A stretch of DNA of 28,292 nucleotides from Chara braunii. Lineage: Eukaryota > Streptophyta > Charophyceae > Charales > Characeae. The notes under the pieces were generated by a model that searched no databases, was not told the origin of the DNA, and saw only the letters and a program-made list of their open reading frames with translations. This document shows, piece by piece, positions 9,066 through 17,108 of the stretch. The stretch is taken from assembly GCA_003427395.1 (NCBI GenBank), contig BFEA01000814.1:9708-37999 (forward strand), written 5' to 3'. The stretch's first letter is position 1. Every line of letters begins with the position of its first letter. A program made the position numbers and the translations under genes.

Positions 9066-11054
9066 CTAGGCCGAAAGACCGGGGCGGCTGATAGTTCGCC
9101 GTTCGGGAAGTCGCAGGCTCACCCCATCTACATGGGGCAGATTCGCAATTTGTCGACGTGTCTCTGACTCCACCTGCTCCTCAAGAAAGCATACGATTCG
9201 CACCTCCTGCGCCGCCTCTGCTCCCAAGTTCGCCAGAACCCATCTCCTGATGAGGACGTGAGTTCTCTCCACAGTCTCAAAAAGAGAGCGTGAGAAGTTC
9301 ACACCGTCTGCAGGCCTGTACTCAAGAAGAAGCTGTGACCATTGAGTGTCACCTTTTCCGGCCAGTTTCGCCCTCAATACTGAGAGCTGCGTCGATAGCG
9401 CATCTGCTAGCTCGAGTCCCTGGCTGTTGTTGTCACAGTCGACAATGGGGACGATCGTCACCTTTTGCTCTTCTCCAACCTCTCCGCGGTAGTCGGTCAT
9501 AATATGACCCTCCCTCCAGAGCAACACATTGGAGCCGTTGATTTCCCTGATCAAGTTCATTTCTGAACCCACCCCCACAGTTGATACACACTTCGTCGCA
9601 ATCCAGAGGACCTCCTCTGTACCCATCAGCTCGTCTGTGACAGCGCTCAACCAGACCATGTCATACTCACTGAGGGTCACATTTTCCTGTTGGCCCCCAC
9701 AAAGCAACACTTTGCCCCCCCTCTCCTGGCGAATTCGCCTGCTTGGTCCCCCTAGGAGAAGAAGTTGGTCAAACAGGTGAGGCTCTCGGAGGCCCGCCTC
9801 AAGAAGAAAGCCATCAATCTCGTGCCGCCGACTTAGCAGGGCATGCCACGTGTCCGCCGTCTTGCATCCGCCGATAAGGATGCGCGTTGTATCGGCGGCC
9901 TGGTCGTTCACCAAGTCCCCAATCACACGTCTTATGTGCCGAACCGTCTGGACTATATCACATTGCGCCTCTGCTGCAGCGGCTTCAATTGCCGAAGCCA
10001 GCATGTGCCGTGGAGGCAGATAAGCGATAGCTATGTTTCGAAAATCCTTGCCTACGCGACCGACAATGTCCCTGAGTTGTGCTCCGCAATGGAGCTTCTC
10101 ATCCTCTAGTTTGAAAGCCTCATTCCTGAAGTGCACATCGTCACAATCATCACGTCCAAGGCGCAAGACGACCTGAAGACCAGCTTGCAGGGCTAGCGAC
10201 ACCTGCTCACCAACAAGCTTGTTCCACCCCGAGCAGAGATCCTCTGGATCGCCTGAGCCCGTTACCGCGGGCCCTGCCTCGAGAAGGACATAAGGGATCC
10301 CTCCGTTCATCAAGGCGTTGGGCGTCGCCTTGGGCGAAAGGCCGAGTGCCGCTAATCCTATTCCCTCCATTTCTGCGATACGTTCCTTTCTCTTGCGGAG
10401 CTCCTGAAGCGGCATGGAGATGACCATATCGCAGAGCTCCGGCCCCCTGCTCGCCTGAAGGCTCCGCAGGCAGTCCTTTATATCATTGGATTTCCAGCAA
10501 TCGACCACCAAGAACTTCCTTCCTGAATTTGGTCTTGCCCGCAACGCTCCAAATGCATATTCGCACGCCCTTCGGAATTCGACAAACCGGGTGGCAAATT
10601 CCTTGATCCCACCTGCCGCTTTCTTGCCAAGCCAGCCGTCGATGTCACGCTTCCATTCTAATATAATACTCCACAGCCAGCCCGGACATGAATACTCTCT
10701 CTTCTCCACTTGGCAGGTGTACTTCTCCCATTCACTCCATTCGTGCACAGGCAACTCCTCTGCAACCTGCTTCCAACGAGTGATGTCGTGCGGAGATCGC
10801 CCCCCGGATTTACCAAACACAGCAGGTACTGAATCCGGTCCCGTTCTCGGAGATCGGCCCCCCGGGATGGGATCACTCTCCATAACCCGCTCGTTGCAAT
10901 CAGCAAAGAGTGCTGCCCCCCGCACAACGGCTTCGTCTTCATAAGGGTGGGGCTTCGGCTCCAGGTCCAGGCGCGTCCTTAACATGTCTACGACCTTAGG
11001 AATGTGCCTGTTCTGAAACATTGTCTCAACCGCAGATTCCTTCATACTGTGACC
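9066..11054 (-). CDS. Hsp70-fragment / tandem pseudo-triosephosphate isomerase fusion (terminal exon)
   Basis: An uninterrupted minus-strand frame of 673 codons opens at 11087, but I place the exon start at 11054. ...TTCATTTGCAG|GGTCAC looks like a 3' splice site in phase 0, and the first 11 codons look intronic. Numbering follows the full frame. Residues 12-68 match the end of the Hsp70 nucleotide-binding domain: MKESAVE, then RHIPKVVDMLRTRLDLE, then EDEAVVRGAALFADC (compare IPKV..LL and DEAVAYGAA in Hsp70). The usual VGGSTR adenosine-site strand is shortened to FQNR. Residues 100-188 are Trp-rich and unassigned. Residues 190-445 align with a whole TIM barrel: RKFLVVDCWKSND (strand 1), IAIAYLPP (strand 6), TRILIGGCK (strand 7), IDGFLLEAGL (strand 8). 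The catalytic Lys is kept (K199), but Asn is Cys197, the GHSER histidine is lost (LLEAGPAV) and the AYEP glutamate is Leu357. Residues 458-660 form a second, more diverged TIM-like unit (LLLEYRP, VRIVCFLEE, VDGVSLRLP), with Arg591 at the glutamate position. Neither can be an active isomerase of the known mechanism. Upstream exons with the rest of Hsp70 were not found here. TAG stop at 9066-9068. Confidence 0.8.
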   Translation of the reverse strand, partial: GHSMKESAVETMFQNRHIPKVVDMLRTRLDLEPKPHPYEDEAVVRGAALFADCNERVMESDPIPGGRSPRTGPDSVPAVFGKSGGRSPHDITRWKQVAEELPVHEWSEWEKYTCQVEKREYSCPGWLWSIILEWKRDIDGWLGKKAAGGIKEFATRFVEFRRACEYAFGALRARPNSGRKFLVVDCWKSNDIKDCLRSLQASRGPELCDMVISMPLQELRKRKERIAEMEGIGLAALGLSPKATPNALMNGGIPYVLLEAGPAVTGSGDPEDLCSGWNKLVGEQVSLALQAGLQVVLRLGRDDCDDVHFRNEAFKLEDEKLHCGAQLRDIVGRVGKDFRNIAIAYLPPRHMLASAIEAAAAEAQCDIVQTVRHIRRVIGDLVNDQAADTTRILIGGCKTADTWHALLSRRHEIDGFLLEAGLREPHLFDQLLLLGGPSRRIRQERGGKVLLCGGQQENVTLSEYDMVWLSAVTDELMGTEEVLWIATKCVSTVGVGSEMNLIREINGSNVLLWREGHIMTDYRGEVGEEQKVTIVPIVDCDNNSQGLELADALSTQLSVLRAKLAGKGDTQWSQLLLEYRPADGVNFSRSLFETVERTHVLIRRWVLANLGAEAAQEVRIVCFLEEQVESETRRQIANLPHVDGVSLRLPERRTISRPGLSA

Positions 11055-11180
11055 CTGCAAATGAACCGTATAAACCTCAACAATCATTCAAAGAGAAAAC
11101 AAAAAAACGCGAAAATTCAGAATTTCGTTGGCAGACACTCTCTGATTTGTTCTGCTGACGAGATTAACCGCCATGACTGG

Positions 11181-11274
11181 GGTGAGGTGAACAGTTTAAG
11201 TGGGAATCCACACCGTCAGCAGGCCCCTTGGCCTGCTGACGGTGTGGATTTCCACATGAGCGCTTCATCTCACC
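11181..11274. repeat. Hairpin with perfect 20-bp inner stem and CCTT loop
   Basis: ATCCACACCGTCAGCAGGCC (11206-11225) and its exact reverse complement (11230-11249) are separated by CCTT. The pairing continues outward with mismatches (GTGGGA/TTCCAC, then GGTGAGGTGAA paired with TTCATCTCACC), giving equal arms of about 45 bp. It lies about 130 bp upstream of the Hsp70/TIM exon on its sense strand, in the presumed intron. The compact symmetrical shape resembles a small-RNA precursor. A mini foldback element is the alternative. Confidence 0.8.
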
Positions 11275-11337
11275 GACAGGGCGCCTGATGACCGAGCACA
11301 AAGAAAAGCGATGAATAGGGGGTCCAGGACGCGGGCC

Positions 11338-11676
11338 CATTTGACTGATGGGTTGATTTGATCGACTGATTGATTGAAAATATTAGGGATTGTTGATTGA
11401 TTCAGCGATTGGATTGATTGACGACTTGATCGAGTGGTTGATTGACTGATTGATTGATTGAACATATAAGGGATTTTCGATCGATTGATTGATAGGGTGG
11501 ATGGATGGATGGGAGGATGGATGGATTAATTGATTAATCGATGGATCCATTATTTGATTGATTGGTCGAGTCATTGGTTGATTGACTGGTGGACTGATTT
11601 TGGTCGATTTATCGAGTGATTCGTTGATTGACTGACTTATTGATTAATTTATTTGCTGATCGATTGATTGATTGAC

Positions 11677-11716
<40 letters not shown>
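11338..11716. repeat. Degenerate GATT satellite
   Basis: A tandem tract of GATT/GACT/GATC tetramers is imperfect from 11338 to about 11660 and nearly pure from 11660 to 11716. A GGATG subtract occurs around 11497-11525. Open frames across it (runs of Asn-Gln-Ser-Ile) are repeat artefacts. Confidence 0.95.
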
Positions 11717-11717
<1 letters not shown>

Positions 11718-12235
11718 TCCTATGAATATGGGGAAAACAAAATGTGATCAACTGGGAGTCCAATTTCGCGGTGGACCAAAGGATCGTCGGGACAGGAGGA
11801 AGAGGACAAATGTGAAGCAGGAGGGCACGGAAAAACCTCACAGGCGCTGTCCCTCAATCATAATAAAGGTTCACTGTCCCTCAATCAAAATAAAGGGAGT
11901 CCGGTTAACCTGATATCGAATTGTTCAGCGTCTTTACAAATTCAAATAATCAATTGAGGAAAGAAAAGGTTCGAGAAAAAGTCAGAATCGCATCCGTGTA
12001 AAGCAAGGAGACAAGCAAGACGGGGCAAGAGGCGCGGCGAGAAACCACGGGGAGAAATCCATCACTCAATCCATCCGTCAAATTCAATCAATGATTTAAA
12101 TCGACAACATGATTTAATAAATTAAACAAAATTTATCGACAGAAGAAGAACTACGGATTTGTTCAGATTGTTGTTAAACTCGGCAGCTTGAGATTTGTCA
12201 GAGCAGGTCTTTAAGAAGAGTTAACGATTACCAGC
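11717..12235. repeat. Unassigned DNA with a 27-bp-period tandem pair
   Basis: CTGTCCCTCAATCA followed by WAATAAAGG occurs at 11847-11869 and 11874-11896. Otherwise this is A/T-rich DNA with no recognised gene. Confidence 0.6.
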
Positions 12236-12430
12236 GATCCTAGCTTAGTTGGTACACCCGTGAGTTGTTGAAAGACAGACCCTAGTTCGAATCCTGATGG
12301 ACCCAAATGAGTGGCATGAAAACTTGACGAATTGAATGAAAGTAGCGTAATTACATCCGAAAACCCGCTGGTTGCATACCAGCCGATAAATAGTGAGCGT
12401 CGGACTAATGGCATCCAGATAGATAGTCAA
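12236..12430 (+). mobile_element. tRNA-headed SINE, copy 1
   Basis: CTAGCTTAGTTGGTACACC (box A) at about 12240 and CTAGTTCGAATCC (box B) at about 12284 are at tRNA-like spacing. The head shares TACACC.GTGA.TTGTTGAAA.ACAGACC with the heads at about 13434 and 21061. The body after the head differs from those copies, ending near an A-rich AAAAATTAAAAC. No coding potential. Confidence 0.65.
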
Positions 12431-12886
12431 AAATTAAAACAACGAGAAAGAGTTTGAAAGAGAAGACCCACCTTGATATTCAGCGTAAAAAGTGATCCAA
12501 GGAGTGATCCGCCCGCGGGAAAAGGGATTTTATTTTATTTTTACTTTTATCTTTTTCGGTTAAAGAGAGTAGCTCCTGACATTACTGTATCCAACCGATT
12601 CCACCACGATTCAAGCCCCTGACTTGAGTAACGGGGCAGAAAGGAACGTAGAGATTCTTGAGGAAGGGAACTCCGTGTAAATTCCGCACGGAGAGCACAA
12701 AAGTCTATGACCGATGGGGTTGTACAAACCCTTCTCGAGCGCGACAATGATATGATACGAGGAGGTAAGCTCATCATTGTCGAGGATCTGGCCTTGCAAT
12801 TAACTCTATGCCGAAGGCCTCCCCTGCACCTTCACATAGAGGGTGGCAGGATACTCGCCCGGTTTTCAGCCCCTACTCAGACAGGC

Positions 12887-12890
<4 letters not shown>
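12431..12890 (-). other. Possible minus-strand retroposon 3' end; otherwise unassigned
   Basis: Reading on the minus strand, GGTGGAATCGGTTGGATACA (about 12604-12585) leads into GAAAAAGATAAAAGTAAAAA and more A-rich sequence ending near 12530. This looks like a retroposon 3' tail. A 76-codon minus-strand frame (12547-12777) crosses it but has no recognised domain. A short inverted pair GACAATGAT/ATCATTGTC lies at 12742-12783. Confidence 0.3.

Positions 12891-12979
<89 letters not shown>
12891..12979. repeat. (AG)n microsatellite, about 45 units
   Basis: Pure AG dinucleotide tract, preceded by ACAGGCAGGC. Arg-Glu open frames in all plus-strand phases are artefacts of the repeat. Confidence 0.98.
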
Positions 12980-12982
<3 letters not shown>

Positions 12983-13426
12983 GTCCAGGGAAACCCTTGT
13001 AATATCAATGTGCTCGTTCACGTATCATAAACCGATCCATACGGAAATATGAATGCTTACCTCAGGGGAGATGATGGCGCGTGCAGGAGAGCGCTCAAAA
13101 ACGAGTTCGGCTGTCGAACACAAAACCCAATCCAGCGGGTAGAGTCCTGTTTACGGAGCTCGCCAGATCGACGCTCAAGTGCTGAACCGTCGAGACCATC
13201 ATGTTCTGAAGGCAATTCGACGCGGACCACACCTCCCGCATGTCACGCCTGATCTCAGAAAGTGCCCTTTTTGGGGAAAGTTACAAAACCTCCCCACGAG
13301 GAAACCTTTGTATTCGTTTCCCCCCAAACGGGGGAAAAAGTGTCCCAGGTCTTAAAATGACTTTTTGTGTCTTTTTTGCACCCTGCCTGGGCCGGTAACG
13401 CCCGCTGTGCAAACATGGGGGCACCC
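12980..13426. other. No gene recognised
   Basis: Mixed-composition DNA between the microsatellite and the next SINE. Short frames here have no recognisable domain and no splice-site support that I can judge. Confidence 0.5.
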
Positions 13427-13607
13427 AAGAGCCTTGCTCACTGGGTACACCCATGAACTGTTGAAAATACAGACCCGTGTTCGAATCCAGATGATGGAAG
13501 TTGACAAGTAAAAGTTGTAAAACCAACTATTTCTGAATTCCCTGGGGCCGCTCAGCTTAATGATGATATATCAAGGACGTCGCCCTTAAAAAAAAGAAAA
13601 AAAAAAG
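13427..13607 (+). mobile_element. tRNA-headed SINE, copy 2, with A-rich tail
   Basis: CCCAAGAGCCTTGCTCACTG then GGTACACC forms box A. GTGTTCGAATCC (about 13473) is box B. The head is close to that at 21056 (CCCAAGAGCCTAGTTCAGTG, GATACACC). The body ends AGGACGTCGCCC followed by TTAAAAAAAAGAAAAAAAA. The length (~180 bp), internal promoter and A-rich 3' end are typical of a SINE. Confidence 0.75.
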
Positions 13608-13896
13608 GGGTGCGGGAAGTTTTTTAACTTTCAAACTTTTCCCCATTTTTTTGGGCGACAGATTTGAGCTGATTCAGAAATGGGCACTGATCCGACAATA
13701 CGTAAGAAGAGAAAAATAGAGAAAGTCCCTTGAAAGATGGACACCGATAGTGCCGAGCAGAAAAGCAAACCGGGACCCCACACAGGAGGGCTCCGCAGGT
13801 CTTTCCCAATTAACGCGCCGGATTTTCTTGGGCTTTCACAGAGACGGACATTCCTGTGGTCTGCCATATGGCCTGGCCTCCAGCCTCATACAGTCC
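13608..13896. other. No gene recognised
   Basis: Sequence between SINE copy 2 and transposon copy B. No domain, repeat or RNA recognised. Confidence 0.5.
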
Positions 13897-14127
13897 TGTG
13901 ACGCGCATCCTCACGCCCTGTGCTGTCTTCCGTTCGAAGTGCTAAGGGTGCGGAAAGGAGGCCCAGGAAAACAGCAAGATGGGGTGTGCCAAGGATTTTT
14001 GGAAAATTGAGTGTGGGGACACAGACAGAACTGAAATCCCCCGTGTTGGCCTGATGAAGTAAGTCGGTTGCTTTCGCGAGTCCGGAATGGGCGTGCGGGC
14101 ACAGCGCGAAAAGAAAAAAATCCAAAT

Positions 14128-14736
14128 TCAATCCAAAAAGTATTGCCGAACTTCCCACCATGCTACGGCTCTTCGTTTAGAACTGAAGGGCTTCGGTACA
14201 CTCCGCGTGTCACGTTTCCGTATCAAGTCCCAGCGTCGCTCGTTGGTCAGTTTCGAGTCCGACGTGGAGGGTCTCAGCCCCGTGGCTCTTTCCTTGTGCT
14301 CGTCTTCACTCCGTATACGGTACTGGAAGCCCTTTGATTCGTAGCGATTGAAACGCTGGCACGCAGTGCACAGGGTTCGAGGCCAATGGGGCGCCACTCC
14401 CGTCCACAAAATGACAATCAGCACGTTAAATGGCAACAATACTAAGTAAGGCGGGAAGTGCGTATCGATAATGACAAAGCCTGCGTCCACGAATCAAGAG
14501 CAGCGATTTTCAAGAGGGAAGTAATATCGTCCACCAATCCGTGCGACAGCTTCTCGTACGTCCCACTCGCAAACACGTGTCCTTTCCTCGTTGTAAGGGA
14601 AGGGGCGCGTTGGCGTGGGAGACACGGGAGGCTCGCACCCGATCGAGGTGCGTTCGTCAGTCCACATGCCAATTAATCGAAAATGGGTTTGCAAAAACCC
14701 CGGGACGTCATCAAAAAACACAATCGTAAAAACCAA
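14128..14736 (-). pseudogene. Element B ORF, interrupted by one stop
   Basis: Homolog of the copy A ORF. From 14736 it reads GMWTDERTSIG, RPFPYNEERTRVCEWDVREA, VARIGGRYYFP and NRCS, then TGA (14491-14493) where copy A has GGA (Gly). The same frame resumes with GFVIIDTHFPP, HWPRTLCTACQRF, LRPSTSDS, DLIRKRDTRSVPKP and ends at 14128. It lacks the C-terminal stop seen in A, so the ancestral protein was probably about 190-200 residues. It differs from A mostly by substitutions and one small indel near the N-terminus (QTHFRLIGMW versus PLIDMW), with the frame otherwise kept. Function unknown. Confidence 0.5.
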
Positions 14737-15744
14737 CTAACATTTTCCTTCCTTTCGACACGAGGGAAGAATCTTACAGAGCCCGTACAACCATGCAATA
14801 ATCGGGTTGGAGTTTCGAGGGATCGACCTGCAACTCTCGTTCAGCAGACCAGATCGACCAAAATCCGAGGCGCCTGACTCTTTCGAGGCTGCTCCATAGA
14901 CTGTCTGCAAATGTCGTGCAGTATAAGGCAGATGGCATGCACAGTGTATTCAGAACGAAAACACTCTTGCATTCTCGAACAAAATCCCGTAGAGCTCTGG
15001 GTCTAACCAAAACCAAATTCAATTACAAGCATTTTCCCTTTTGTGCATACATCCACTGTGGAAGGTGCGAAAATGACCATGGAGCATCACTCCCTCCACA
15101 AATCGGAAGCAAACCAGGGGATAGTACACACGCATCCACCATTCACAAGACAAGAGGATTGAATTCCTTTGCATCCGGGGATCACCCAGGAAACTAATGG
15201 AAGAGTTTCAGAAGAAGTTCTTCTGCGCAGGAAATCACAAGGATTCACTTCTGTTCATTAAAGAGACAAACTCATAACACCTCGTCATTCAGATCAGAGC
15301 AAGAAAGGGGGGGGGATAGACGAGAAATGTCAAGACAGGAGACACTGGGATCTGAAAAGAGAATGTTCCGCTTCACAGTCGTGAACTCACACGAAAGAAA
15401 AAAATAATCCGCAACAGTGAAGGCGCATTCGCCGTGAAATTTAAATATTGCTCTAAGCCAATCATCCATTTAACTCCAATTACTGATCCTCATACCCGCA
15501 CTGACGATCCCGGCCGTCGCGTGCTAATCTTCTGCCGCTGCTATCGCCACCCCGCTGACGCAAGCTCGACACGGCTCGCCCGGATCCCACAGTCCGTCGT
15601 GGCGACCAAGCGTGCAACCGGCCAGCCTACAGTCAGCCCGTTAGGAGTTTTCGACTCGCACCAAACGCATCACCTAGCCACTGCTTCCCGGAAGCTGGCT
15701 TGGGAGTTGATGACGTAAGAGAGATTTGCGGACGCACTTGTGGA

Positions 15745-15948
15745 ATTTATAGTTGCGAGAAGGGAGGCAGAATGAGGAGAAGGCGGAGGGGAAACCGATG
15801 TGTAGGAGGAGAAGATTCAGCGGGGGGCGCTTAAGGGAGCCATGTTGATCCTTCGGAACCCAATGTTCAGCCAATCAGATTCGTCGCGCAATAGAAGGAT
15901 CCTCTTACTCAACGCATCTGATTGGTGAGCGGGGGTAATCGAAGGATT
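15745..15948 (-). promoter_or_regulatory. CCAAT dyad and TATA box in element B
   Basis: TATAAAT on the minus strand (15751-15745) and the palindrome 15847-15948 with CCAATCAGA (15871-15879) and TCTGATTGG (15917-15925) inside GATCCTTCG/CGAAGGATT arms. Spacing between the two CCAAT boxes is 46 bp here and in copy A. Confidence 0.45.
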
Positions 15949-16639
15949 AACCAGGTTTCGTGAGCCAAGACTAAAGAACGAGAAGGAAAGAGGCGTGGGA
16001 AGCAGCGCAAGACGGGTCCAGGATTCAGATCATCAAGAAAGGAAACAGGCGCGCAAAGAGCAGAGAGAGAGAAAACAGTTGCGATAGGAGAGGAAGGGAA
16101 GGGGGAAGGGAGAGAGAAGAGAGCATGGGGGATGAAGGACGTGGGAAATAAGGAGGAGGAAGCTCGCATGCGTGGCGCCGACAACAAGAGAAAAAGACAC
16201 CAAAATAGTTACAGTTTGCCTATGTCCTAAACCAATTCAAAAATTGAAATCACCATATCCGCGCGTGAAAGTTGACGCGGGAAAAGAAAGTCCTATGCCT
16301 ATCCGTATTCTCGCAAAGTTCCTAGAGTTTTCTCCGACGAGACTCAGAACATTCATGCACAAGAGGACGTGTCGGGTTCCGCTTATTCCGGAATTCTAAA
16401 CTGTCGGGCCCGATTCCTAGTACGCTCGCTGAGGCGCACGCAATTTCCCATGCATTTCCCGAATTACAAAAAGCGGAATTCCAAAAATCAATGGAACTTC
16501 CGAAAAAATGGGGGCCCAAACAAGGCATCCGAAATCAAGGAAAGCGATGGGGGCTTCGTTGGGCCAGTATGATACAAAGGAAAGACTTAAGCCAAAGGGG
16601 TACGAAAGATAGTACGGGGTCAGGAAGTTGTTCGTCACA

Positions 16640-17108
16640 TATGTGGCACGCAGGGGGTTCCAAAACTATGCGATCTCCTGATTGCATGAAATCTCGAACA
16701 AAGGAAGTGGGAGGAGACGAACAAGCAAGAAAAGGAGAAACTTAGATCAGCACAATCTATGTCAGCAAAGAAAACTGAGCCGGGGTATGAATTGGCGACA
16801 ACATCCGTGACAAGATGTCCGTGATGTATGCTGGCTCGCGTTGTTTCGGATCCCATCCTCTGCAGTCCTATCATAGGCAACCCCCTGCCCGTCAATGGTG
16901 TGATCTTCGAGAAACTGCTGATTCGTGCTTCTCGAGGGACATGGGTCCATCTCTCCAATCGATCGCCACGGAGAGCCTTACATATGCCACTTACCATTAG
17001 AAAGAGTGTGGATGCCATCCAGTGTGGCAAGCCTAGTCTCCTAATCCCCAAAACGATCATTGACAAGAAGATGGGTGGGGGGGAGGATGGGGTAGTACGT
17101 GGCGGGGG
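16640..17108 (-). other. Unassigned minus-strand open frame (16635-17066)
   Basis: 143 codons are open on the minus strand, including ERWTHVPREARISSFSKI, TPLTGRGLPMIGLQRMGS and TTRASIHHGHLV, which read like ordinary protein. I recognise no family. No start context or splice sites stand out, and its 3' end runs into the transposon B terminus. It may be an old coding remnant. Confidence 0.25.

Larger units (their letters stand above)
13897..16639 (-). mobile_element. DNA transposon copy B (diverged relative of copy A)
   Basis: Same orientation and same order as copy A. The left end is TGTGACGCGCATCCTCACG; the right end, reverse complemented, is TGTGACGAACAACTTCCTGA. Conserved stretches include AGCAAGATGGGGTGTGCCAA, CCCCCGTGTTGG, AAGGCAGATGGCATGC, CCTATGTCCTAAACCAATTC and the CCAAT/TATA region. 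The flanks (GTCC left, TATG right) do not form a duplication, so the ends have decayed or the site was rearranged. The element is about 120 bp longer than copy A. Confidence 0.7.

Noticed and set aside
9066-11054. Active triosephosphate isomerase
   Set aside because: The essential Glu, His and Asn are replaced in domain 1 and the Glu and His in domain 2, and loop 6 is gone.
11265-11841. Several Ile/Asn/Gln/Ser-rich open frames
   Set aside because: Direct translations of the GATT satellite.
12707-13052. Arg-Glu repeat proteins in three plus-strand frames
   Set aside because: Translations of the (AG)n microsatellite. All phases are open, so there is no coding evidence.
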